Below are positions 7,710 through 13,513 of a stretch of DNA of 28,680 bases, piece by piece; the stretch's first letter is position 1; every line of letters begins with the position of its first letter. A model generated the notes under the pieces. It was not told where the DNA came from, did not search any database, and worked only from the letters and a program-made list of their open reading frames with translations. A program made the translations under genes and the position numbers. The stretch is taken from NCBI RefSeq assembly GCF_000716875.1, contig NZ_JNWQ01000088.1:1-28680 (forward strand). The letters are read 5' to 3'. Source of the DNA: Streptomyces novaecaesareae (GTDB lineage: Bacteria; Actinomycetota; Actinomycetes; Streptomycetales; Streptomycetaceae).

Positions 7710-8576
7710 TCAGTGGAAGTGGTGCAGGTGCTCCTGGAGGAAGGCGTCCAGTGTGCGCGGGCTGCGCCCGGTGACGTGGGTGAAGGTGCCGTCGGGCGTC
7801 TCCCGGCGGACCGCCGCGAGCTGCTGGATCTCCACCACGTGGGCGGCGAGCCAGCCGGGCATCCCGGCCCGCTCGACCAGGTGGGCGTGCAGCTCCGCCG
7901 GGGAGAGGTCGAGGTAGCGGACCGGGCGGCCGAGCAGCTCGCCCAGCAGTGCGGTGAGCTCCGGGTGGCTGTAGGCCCGTCCGCCGGTCAGCGGGTAGGT
8001 GCCGCCCGCCAGCTCCGGGCGGGTGAGGACCTCGGCGGCGAGGTCGCCGACGTCCCGGACGTCCACGTAGTTGCACCGCGCCTGCCCCATCGCGCCGTGC
8101 ACCACCCCGGCGGCGGCGATGCCCGGCGCCAGGAGCAGCAGCTTCTGCATGAACGCGTACGGGCGCAGGACGGTGGTGGCGACGCCGGAGGAGCGCAGGC
8201 GTTCCTCGACCAGGTGGTGGCCGCGGGAGACCGCGACGGGGGAGTCCGGCTCGGCGGCGGGTGCGGAGACCTTGACGATGTGTTCCACCCCGCAGTCGAG
8301 GGCCGCGTCGATCGCGTTCAGCTCGTACCGGACCTGGTGCGGACTGTTGGCCATGGTGAGGAAGAGCTGGCGCGTGCCGTGGAAGGCGGCCCGGAGGGAG
8401 TCCGGGTCGGCGGCGTCGGCCGCGAACGGTTCGGTCCGGGCGAGGGTCCGCTCGTCCAGTCCGGCGGCGAGGCGGGCGGGGTCGCGGCTGAGCGCGCGGC
8501 TCGGCGCGCCGAGGGTGGCGAGGCTGCGCAGGGTGGCGCCGCCGGTGGCGCCGGCGGCGCCCATGATGACGATCAT
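7710..8576 (-). CDS. NmrA-like NAD(P)-binding protein (atypical short-chain dehydrogenase)
   Basis: A 288-residue cytoplasmic protein with a Rossmann fold. It starts MIVIMGAAGATGG, the GxxGxxG dinucleotide motif, and continues with the NmrA/quinone-oxidoreductase-2 layout: VKVSAPAAEP in the central strand, the VLRPYAFMQ segment, and GGTYPLTGGRAYSHPEL near residue 200. The usual YxxxK catalytic pair of classical SDRs is not evident, so it may be a redox sensor or an NADPH-dependent quinone reductase rather than a sugar or steroid dehydrogenase. Its ATG overlaps the TGA of the upstream membrane-protein gene (ATGA), so the two are translationally coupled. The operon starts behind two MarR-type boxes, which fits a response to electrophiles, quinones or drugs. 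Confidence 0.85.
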   Translation of the reverse strand: MIVIMGAAGATGGATLRSLATLGAPSRALSRDPARLAAGLDERTLARTEPFAADAADPDSLRAAFHGTRQLFLTMANSPHQVRYELNAIDAALDCGVEHIVKVSAPAAEPDSPVAVSRGHHLVEERLRSSGVATTVLRPYAFMQKLLLLAPGIAAAGVVHGAMGQARCNYVDVRDVGDLAAEVLTRPELAGGTYPLTGGRAYSHPELTALLGELLGRPVRYLDLSPAELHAHLVERAGMPGWLAAHVVEIQQLAAVRRETPDGTFTHVTGRSPRTLDAFLQEHLHHFH

Positions 8577-9061
8577 GACATCTGCCTTTCGGGTTGCGGG
8601 GCGGTGGGACGTCGGTGCTGCGGTTCGCGGGTCCGGCGGCTGCCGCGCCAGCGCCAGGTGGTGACGGTGGCGGCGATCGCCGAGGAGACCGGCAGGTCGA
8701 TCGGCAGTCGGCGTGGCCAGGGGCTGCCGGCGAGGGCCGGGACGTGCGGGAGCCAGTGCGCGGCGGCGAGGCCGGCGGCGAGGGCGAGCGCGGCGGCGGC
8801 CAGGCCGAGGGCGGCAGCCGCCAGGGCGCGGGGCGTCCGGGCGGGCTCGGCGTGGGCGGGGCGGCGCCGCAGCACCGAGCCGAGGGCGGCGGCCACCACG
8901 GCGGAGGTGCCGCCGATGCTGGTGGCCGCGGCGACCACCAGCTCCGGTCGGTGGGTGAGGACCCCGCCGAGGCCGGCGGACACGGCGGGCATGGCGTAGG
9001 CGGCCAGCACCTCGCGCCACAGGACGAACGGCGGGGGTGCGCCGGGGGCCTTCTTGCTCAC
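8573..9061 (-). CDS. Small integral membrane protein of unknown function
   Basis: A 162-residue protein with about four hydrophobic segments (residues about 12-35, 41-64, 81-108 and 124-138) and a basic, disordered C-terminus rich in R, P and Q. I do not recognise the family. It starts at GTG with an AAGGAG ribosome binding site eight bases upstream. It is first in a two-gene operon with the NmrA-like protein, overlapping it by four bases, and lies just downstream of two MarR-type boxes. The context suggests a membrane partner in a stress or detoxification pair, but its own sequence gives no catalytic motif. Confidence 0.75.
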   Translation of the reverse strand: MSKKAPGAPPPFVLWREVLAAYAMPAVSAGLGGVLTHRPELVVAAATSIGGTSAVVAAALGSVLRRRPAHAEPARTPRALAAAALGLAAAALALAAGLAAAHWLPHVPALAGSPWPRRLPIDLPVSSAIAATVTTWRWRGSRRTREPQHRRPTAPQPERQMS

Positions 9062-9107
9062 GGTTTCTGCTCCTTGTTCGACGGATGTGATTCACGGGGC
9101 GTTGTGA

Positions 9108-9145
9108 TTAGGTACCTAACTATCAGTGCTTAGGTGCCTAACTAT
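9108..9145. promoter_or_regulatory. Two tandem MarR-type operator boxes
   Basis: TTAGGTACCTAACTAT (9108-9123) and TTAGGTGCCTAACTAT (9130-9145) are direct copies 22 bp apart, so both face the same side of the helix. The first core, TTAGGTACCTAA, is a perfect 12-bp palindrome. They lie 47-84 bases upstream of the membrane protein start, the usual place for repression. A related box precedes the neighbouring marR gene, which links regulator and operon. Confidence 0.75.
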
Positions 9146-9158
9146 GCGGTCGGAAGGG

Positions 9159-9188
9159 GGGCGGGCCGCTCGGTGGGGCGGCCCGCCC
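9159..9188 (-). terminator. Hairpin terminator after the marR gene
   Basis: A perfect 11-bp stem (GGGCGGGCCGC/GCGGCCCGCCC) with an eight-base loop lies about 70 bases beyond the MarR stop on the minus strand and just upstream of the operator boxes of the next operon. It should insulate the two units. Confidence 0.65.
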
Positions 9189-9258
9189 GGGTGCGGAGGT
9201 CGCTCCGGGGTGGAGGTGGCTCCGGGAGGGGGTGGCGGCGGGAGGGGGCGTCGGGGGG

Positions 9259-9780
9259 TCAGTCCGCGGTCAGTGCGGCCATGCCGGCGACCACCCGCGC
9301 CAGTAGGTCGAGGAAGGTGGTGCGCTCCTCGACGGAGAGGCCGCCGACCAGCGCCTGCATCCGGGTGAAGTGCTCGGGCGCCAGGTCGCGCAGCCTGTCG
9401 GCGCCGCGCGCGGTGAGGATCACCACGTTGCCGCGCCCGTCCTCGGTGGACGGGCGGCGGGCCACCAGCCCCTCCCGTTCCAGGCCGTCGACCAGGCCGG
9501 TCACGGTCGCCCGGGAGACGCCGAGGCTCGCCGCGAGCTGGGAGGGCGACTTCTCGCCGCCGTGGTCCTCCAGGTCGGCCAGCAGTCGGTAGCGGCCGGT
9601 GGAGAGTCCGAAGCGGCCGAAGTGCACCTCGCCGGCCTGGCCGAGCCGGGCACCCGCCGCCATGAGCCGGGCTGCGACCAGGATCGCCTGCGGATCGGCC
9701 CTGAGGCCGTAGCGGGCGATCTGGCGGCGGGCCTGGTCCAGGGTGGGTGCGTCGGGATCGGCTCCGGGATGCTGCGTCAC
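9259..9780 (-). CDS. MarR-family transcriptional regulator
   Basis: A 173-residue winged-helix repressor of the MarR type. The centre reads SPSQLAASLGVSRATVTGLVDGLEREGLVARRPSTEDGRGNVVILTARG (written here only as landmarks: helix-turn-helix near residues 80-100, wing with the D-x-R-G-x motif near 112-122). Helices at both ends should form the dimer interface. The GTG at 9780 is taken as the start; no strong ribosome binding site is seen, and a MarR-like box (9790-9801) sits only 10 bases upstream, so the transcript leader must be short. By position it probably represses itself and the downstream membrane-protein/NmrA operon through the shared boxes. The ligand is unknown. Confidence 0.88.
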   Translation of the reverse strand: MTQHPGADPDAPTLDQARRQIARYGLRADPQAILVAARLMAAGARLGQAGEVHFGRFGLSTGRYRLLADLEDHGGEKSPSQLAASLGVSRATVTGLVDGLEREGLVARRPSTEDGRGNVVILTARGADRLRDLAPEHFTRMQALVGGLSVEERTTFLDLLARVVAGMAALTAD

Positions 9781-9789
9781 GAGAAGAAA

Positions 9790-9801
9790 TATGGCGCCTA
9801 A
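9790..9801. promoter_or_regulatory. MarR-like box at the regulator's own promoter
   Basis: TATGGCGCCTAA matches the TTAGGTRCCTAA boxes found at 9108-9141 in its GG-N2-CC core and in one full arm, read as TTAGGCGCCATA on the other strand. Its position immediately upstream of the marR start suggests autoregulation. Confidence 0.55.
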
Positions 9802-9837
9802 TCAGATGTTCCGTCAAGCGCGAGCCGCGGTTCTTGC

Positions 9838-11013
9838 CTAGGCGGCACGCGGAGCGATCCGGGGCGGTGCCCAGTCGGCGTGCTTCAGGACGGTCCGGAC
9901 CATCACGCCGGGCGGGGTGAGCCGGATCGCGGCGTTGCGCAGGCCGACCGCCAGCGGGTTGGCCAGCTGCTGGCCCATCCGGCCGGCCCGGCGGGCGTCC
10001 CGGGCGACGGTCTGGCTGCGCGGCCGTCGGGCCGCGTCGTACCGGGCGAGCGCGCCCTCGACCGATGGGGCCCCGGCGAGCGCCGCCGCCAGGGTCACCG
10101 CATCCTCCAGGGCCTGGCAGGCGCCCTGGCCGAGGTGCGGCGTCATGGCGTGCGCCGCGTCCCCGAGCAGGGCGATCCGGCCCGCGACGAAGGAGGGCAG
10201 CGGGGTGGCCAGCACGTTGACATCGTGGTGCAGTACCGCCTCCGGGCGGGTCGCGGCCAGCAGTGCGGGGATCGGCTCGTGCCAGCGCGCGAAGCGGCGG
10301 CGGACCTCGGTCAGCGGATCGCGGTAGCGGACCCCGGCCGGGGCGTTGAGGACGGCGTGCCACTCGGCCGTGCCGTCCGGGAAGGCGATGTGGCCGAACT
10401 CGGCGCCGTGGCCCCAGGTGAGCTCGAAGTCCGCCGTCAGGCCGTCGACCGGGCGCTCGGTGATCGCCCGCAGGACCGTCGAGCCGCTGTACGCCGGCCC
10501 GGGGTGAGCGGGGAAGAGGCGGCGCCGGAGGCGGCTGTTGATGCCGTCGGCCGCCACGACGAGGGCGGCGTCCAGGGTGCTGTCGCCGTGGCGGACCCGG
10601 ACCCGGGACGGGTCCGTGGTGTCCACGTCGGTCACCTCGGCGCCGATCACCAGGGACTCGGTGGGCAGGGCCTGGCGCAGGATCCGGTGCAGGGCGGCGC
10701 GCGGGATGCCGACGATCGGGGCGCCCAGCTCCCGCTCCAGCGCCTCCCCGTCCATCATCGCGAGCCGACGGCCGTCGGGCGTCCGGGTGCCGCCGGTGTA
10801 CTGGCGGCGCGCGGCCGCCTCGACCGCCTCGCCGACCCCCAGGGCGGCGAGCGCGCGCATCCCGTTGGCGGCCAGCGAGATGCCGGCCCCGGCATCGTCC
10901 AGGACGGCGGCCCGCTCGACCACCGTGACCTCCCACCCCGCCAGCCGGAGTCCGATCGCGGCCGCCAGTCCGCCGATCCCGCCGCCGACCACTACCGCGC
11001 TGTTGCTGCTCAT
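9838..11013 (-). CDS. FAD-dependent aromatic-ring monooxygenase (PHBH/UbiH group)
   Basis: A 391-residue class A flavoprotein monooxygenase. The N-terminus has VVVGGGIGGLAAAIGL (GxGxxG for FAD) and ends the first beta-alpha-beta unit in VVERA. The DG motif is VVAADGINSRLRR (about residues 155-167), and the GD motif is ALLGDAAHAMTPHLGQGA (about 280-300). These enzymes use NAD(P)H and oxygen to hydroxylate phenols, polyketides or drugs such as rifamycin and tetracycline. A GGGAGG ribosome binding site precedes the ATG by seven bases. It is transcribed divergently from a TetR gene with a perfect palindrome between them, so it is probably inducible by its substrate. The substrate cannot be told from the sequence. 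Confidence 0.9.
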   Translation of the reverse strand: MSSNSAVVVGGGIGGLAAAIGLRLAGWEVTVVERAAVLDDAGAGISLAANGMRALAALGVGEAVEAAARRQYTGGTRTPDGRRLAMMDGEALERELGAPIVGIPRAALHRILRQALPTESLVIGAEVTDVDTTDPSRVRVRHGDSTLDAALVVAADGINSRLRRRLFPAHPGPAYSGSTVLRAITERPVDGLTADFELTWGHGAEFGHIAFPDGTAEWHAVLNAPAGVRYRDPLTEVRRRFARWHEPIPALLAATRPEAVLHHDVNVLATPLPSFVAGRIALLGDAAHAMTPHLGQGACQALEDAVTLAAALAGAPSVEGALARYDAARRPRSQTVARDARRAGRMGQQLANPLAVGLRNAAIRLTPPGVMVRTVLKHADWAPPRIAPRAA

Positions 11014-11042
11014 GCCCGGTCCTCCCGTGTTGCCGCGCTGTT

Positions 11043-11058
11043 TTCTACAGCTGTAGAA
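11043..11058. promoter_or_regulatory. 16-bp perfect palindrome, TetR operator between divergent genes
   Basis: TTCTACAGCTGTAGAA reads the same on both strands. It lies 30 bases upstream of the monooxygenase start and about 150 bases upstream of the tetR start, so it is well placed to repress the monooxygenase. Confidence 0.8.
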
Positions 11059-11190
11059 GCTGTGGGGGGAGCGTACTACGGGCTTATCTGCGGCCGTCCG
11101 TCCCGGGGGCGGTAGACCGGGGCAGAACGAGACGGTGGCTGCTGCTGCCGTCGCGGCGGCGGCCTCGGTGGTCGGCATCGGGGAAGGCGG

Positions 11191-11198
11191 CTGTAGAA
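11191..11198. promoter_or_regulatory. Half-site of the TetR operator before the tetR start
   Basis: CTGTAGAA repeats exactly one arm of the 16-bp palindrome and lies seven bases upstream of the tetR ATG, overlapping the ribosome binding region. The other arm is not conserved. It may allow weaker autoregulation. Confidence 0.4.
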
Positions 11199-11205
11199 AG
11201 GGGGC

Positions 11206-11796
11206 ATGCGGCGAGACGAGGAGCAGGGGCGGCCGGACCGGCGGACGGTGCTGGCGGATGCGGCGATCGGGGTGCTGGCGGACCTGGGGGTGCGCGGGCT
11301 GACCCACCGGGCGGTGGACGCGGCGGCGGGGCTGCCGGTGGGGACCACCTCGGCCTATCTGCGGACGCGGCAGGCGCTGCTCACCGCGCTGGTGCGGCGG
11401 CTCGTGGAGCTGGACCAGCGCGAGCTGCAGATGATGGGGGAGCAAGTGCCCGTCCGCTCGGCGGAGGAACTGGTCGACGGAATCAGCGCGTTGACGCGGC
11501 ACCGGCTGACCGGCGAGGGGCGACGGCGCTCGCTCGCCCGCTACGCGTGTGCGGTGGAGAGCGTGCGCGACCCCGAACTGCGGGAGATTCTCGTCCCCCG
11601 TGAAAACGCCGGACGCGCCGCCGTCCGTGCGTTCCTCGTCGAACGGGGCGTACCGGACCCGGACAGACGGACCGGCACGCTGCTCGCCTGCGTCGACGGT
11701 CTGGTCTTCGACCGCCTGGTGGGCGGAGGAGAGCCGGGAGCCGACGAGATCGAGGGGCTGGTGGCGGCCGCCCTGCGCGGGGCGAGCGCGAGCTAG
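11206..11796 (+). CDS. TetR-family repressor, probably of the divergent monooxygenase
   Basis: A 196-residue protein with an N-terminal TetR helix-turn-helix: VLADAAIGVLADLGVRGLTH, then RAVDAAAGLPVGTTSAYLRT (about residues 34-53, recognition helix at the end), followed by an all-helical ligand-binding domain. AAAGGGGG precedes the ATG. It is divergent from the FAD monooxygenase and shares the intergenic palindrome, the classic arrangement for a drug- or phenol-sensing repressor next to its modifying enzyme. The ligand is probably the substrate of the monooxygenase (inference). Its stop codon overlaps the first bases of a strong hairpin. Confidence 0.9.
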   Translation: MRRDEEQGRPDRRTVLADAAIGVLADLGVRGLTHRAVDAAAGLPVGTTSAYLRTRQALLTALVRRLVELDQRELQMMGEQVPVRSAEELVDGISALTRHRLTGEGRRRSLARYACAVESVRDPELREILVPRENAGRAAVRAFLVERGVPDPDRRTGTLLACVDGLVFDRLVGGGEPGADEIEGLVAAALRGASAS

Positions 11797-11829
11797 GGCC
11801 TGTCCGGCAAGATCCGCCGGACAGGCCCT
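11795..11829 (+). terminator. Strong hairpin overlapping the tetR stop codon
   Basis: A perfect 14-bp stem (AGGGCCTGTCCGGC and its complement) with a seven-base AAGATCC loop begins inside the TAG stop codon. It should terminate the tetR transcript efficiently. Similar GGGCCTGTCCGGC palindromes recur in streptomycete genomes, some near insertion-sequence ends, so it could also be a mobile-element remnant; this is from memory and not tested. Confidence 0.75.
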
Positions 11830-11831
11830 CG

Positions 11832-12014
11832 GTGTCCGCGACCGGCTTCGAGGAGTTGCACGCCAGGTTCTCGGCGGGCAAGCAGTACGAACTCAAGGAG
11901 CGGCAGTCGGCGTTGATGCTGCGTGACGATGGCGAGGACGGCGCCCCGCCGAACCGGACCGAGGTCGACTTGGCGCGCGGTTCGGCGGGGTGCCGGCTGC
12001 CGAAGGCCTCCTGA
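11832..12014 (+). pseudogene. Truncated remnant of a small actinobacterial protein gene (DUF6191-like)
   Basis: A frame of 60 codons contains GFEELHARFSAGKQYEL, then ERQSALMLRDDGEDGAPP, and ends in CRLPKAS. This resembles the C-terminal half of small streptomycete membrane proteins (DUF6191 from memory), whose N-terminal membrane helix is missing here. The frame starts directly after the 11795-11829 hairpin, has only a GTG without a ribosome binding site, and follows a terminator. It is most easily read as the 3' end of a gene cut at the hairpin. It could instead be a short expressed protein, but no start signal supports that. The following 12015-12125 bases show no gene. Confidence 0.45.
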
Positions 12015-12099
12015 CCGGGCGGTCGCTCCTCCCGGATCGGCGGGCGACGCCGCTCCGGCGGCCGCTGTGATTGCGGCCGGACCCGCGCCGGGTGCGTGC

Positions 12100-12113
12100 G
12101 GGCCGTGCGGCCC
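12100..12113 (-). terminator. Weak hairpin after the second tetR gene
   Basis: GGGCC and GGCCC pair around a GTGC loop 12 bases beyond the stop on the minus strand. The stem is short, so this is only a candidate. Confidence 0.3.
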
Positions 12114-12125
12114 ACCATGCACCCG

Positions 12126-12815
12126 TCACGGGCCCCCGCCGTCGGCGTGCCCCAACTCGGCGCGCCCCAACTCGGCGGCGTAGCCGGCGAGCAGGATGCG
12201 GAGCGTGCGGTGGAAGCACTGCTCGGAGTCGAGACCCTCGCCGGTGGCGAAGGCCCGTGCGAGGCGGGGGAAGGTGGCCTGGTCGAGGGCGGCGAACTGT
12301 TCGGGCTGGGGCTCGGTGCCCTCGTGGTGGGGCGTCTCCCCGGCCTCGCCGAGGGTGTGCCCGATGGTCCACCGGACCACAGAGTTGAGCACGTCGAGCG
12401 CGTCGCCGAGCGGGACGCCGCCATCGCGGAGTACGGCGATGCCGCGTTCCAGCAGGGCGAGGGCGGTCGGGGTGGCGGCCGGGCGGGTGGCCAGGACGGT
12501 GAGCATGGCGGGGTGGGCGAGGAGTAGCCGGCGCAGCTCGACCGCGAACTCCCGGACGACCTCCGTCCACGGCCCCTCGGGCTCGGCGAAGAGGGCCCCG
12601 GCCGACAGCTCCAGCAGGCGCTCGACCATGCCGTCGAGCAGGGCGGCCTTGCTGGGGACGTAGTAGTAGAGCGTCATGCCCTCGACGCCGAGGGCCGCGC
12701 CGAGCTTGCGGTTGGAGAGCGCGGCGAGGCCGTGCTCGTCCACGTAGGCGAGAGCGGCGTCGATGATCTTCTCGCGGGTCAGGCCCGTCCTCGGGCGCGT
12801 GCGTCGGCTCGGCAT
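12126..12815 (-). CDS. TetR-family regulator with tetracycline-repressor-like C-terminal domain
   Basis: A 229-residue regulator. It begins with basic residues (SRRTRPRTGLTREKI), then a helix-turn-helix around residues 32-52 (LSNRKLGAALGVEGMTLYYYV), the version of the motif seen in the TetR(C) group, and a long helical effector domain. An AGGAGGAG ribosome binding site precedes the ATG at 12815. It is transcribed divergently from a 110-residue protein, and two 17-bp palindromes lie between them, one inside a -35/-10 spacer. The palindromes are therefore the likely operators, and the small protein is the likely main target. The ligand is unknown. Confidence 0.9.
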   Translation of the reverse strand: MPSRRTRPRTGLTREKIIDAALAYVDEHGLAALSNRKLGAALGVEGMTLYYYVPSKAALLDGMVERLLELSAGALFAEPEGPWTEVVREFAVELRRLLLAHPAMLTVLATRPAATPTALALLERGIAVLRDGGVPLGDALDVLNSVVRWTIGHTLGEAGETPHHEGTEPQPEQFAALDQATFPRLARAFATGEGLDSEQCFHRTLRILLAGYAAELGRAELGHADGGGP

Positions 12816-12864
12816 CTGCTCCTCCTGGGCTCCCGGGTGTCACCGGGGCGGTTCCACTGGGGTC

Positions 12865-12894
12865 TTGACAACTCTTGCAGCGCAAGAAAACAAT
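12865..12894 (+). promoter_or_regulatory. Sigma-70-type promoter of the 110-residue protein gene
   Basis: TTGACA (12865-12870, perfect -35 consensus) is followed after 18 bases by AACAAT (12889-12894). A 17-bp palindrome fills the spacer, so a bound repressor would exclude RNA polymerase. Confidence 0.6.
12872..12888. promoter_or_regulatory. TetR operator 1 (promoter spacer)
   Basis: CTCTTGCAGCGCAAGAA differs from operator 2 at three positions and keeps the TCTTGC/GCAAGA arms. It lies between the -35 and -10 elements of the divergent gene. Confidence 0.75.
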
Positions 12895-12907
12895 AGTCGA
12901 CGTCAAC

Positions 12908-12924
12908 TTCTTGCACTGCAAGAA
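12908..12924. promoter_or_regulatory. TetR operator 2 (leader region)
   Basis: TTCTTGCACTGCAAGAA has perfect 8-bp arms around a single C. Its centre is 36 bp from that of operator 1, and it lies just before the ribosome binding site of the 110-residue protein gene. Confidence 0.8.
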
Positions 12925-12943
12925 ACACACTGGGGAGGATGTC

Positions 12944-13276
12944 ATGCAGCTCGTCGCCGTCATGGTGCGCAAGCTCAACGAGGGTGTGGAGTACGGGGAG
13001 TTCCGCAAGGCGTGGATCCCGGACGAGGTGTTCCCGGACGATCCCCGCACCCGGGTGATCAGCGCCACCGCACTGGAGGACTCGCGGGAGATCATCACCA
13101 TCGCGCTGATCGAGGGCGACCACGGGCCGGATTCCATGCAGGCCTGGATGGAGCGACTCGCCCCGGTCGAGGAGCGCCGTTTCGAGCGGATCAAGGACCT
13201 GGTCGGTCCGCCGATCCTGAACACGGTCTACCAGGTGCTCGCCGAGGACAATCTGTCGCAGCCGATCGCGGAGTGA
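12944..13276 (+). CDS. Small cytoplasmic protein of unknown function under TetR control
   Basis: A 110-residue acidic protein, MQLVAVMVRKLNEGVEYGEF at the start, with alternating predicted strands and helices (EIITIALIEGDH near residue 50; SMQAWMERLAP near 65). The overall size and pattern recall the dimeric alpha-beta barrel folds of small monooxygenases and EthD-like proteins, but I see no diagnostic motif and make no firm claim. The start is set at 12944 by GGGGAGG five bases upstream; a longer in-frame ATT-free extension from 12875 would cover the promoter and operators and is rejected. It is divergent from the TetR gene and is probably its principal regulated target. Confidence 0.75.
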   Translation: MQLVAVMVRKLNEGVEYGEFRKAWIPDEVFPDDPRTRVISATALEDSREIITIALIEGDHGPDSMQAWMERLAPVEERRFERIKDLVGPPILNTVYQVLAEDNLSQPIAE

Positions 13277-13283
13277 CGGTGCT

Positions 13284-13298
13284 CCGGCCGTCGGCCGG
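13284..13298 (+). terminator. Short hairpin after the 110-residue protein gene
   Basis: CCGGCC and GGCCGG pair over six bases with a three-base loop, eight bases past the stop. It is a weak terminator candidate. Confidence 0.3.
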
Positions 13299-13513
13299 GC
13301 GTCGGGAGGGTACCGGCCGGGCGTCGGGCGAATGGCCTGGGAATGGGCGAAATCTGACTTATTCTCAGGTCAATCAACCGTCAAGTCTGGCTATTCACAG
13401 AATATTCCGCCGCACATGGGATCGTCCGCGGGGAATTTCCGCTGTGCTGAGGTCTTCCCACGGAGATCTCCGACTGACAGGCTGGGGCCGCCCTTTCCGT
13501 ACGAGGAGGTTCC

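Noticed and set aside
8577..9095. Fusion of the NmrA-like protein with an upstream extension in the same frame
   Set aside because: The upstream part is R/P-rich and lies out of frame over the membrane-protein gene; the ATGA overlap supports two separate genes.
12875..12943. N-terminal extension of the 110-residue protein
   Set aside because: It would translate through the promoter and both operators; the start at 12944 has a proper ribosome binding site.
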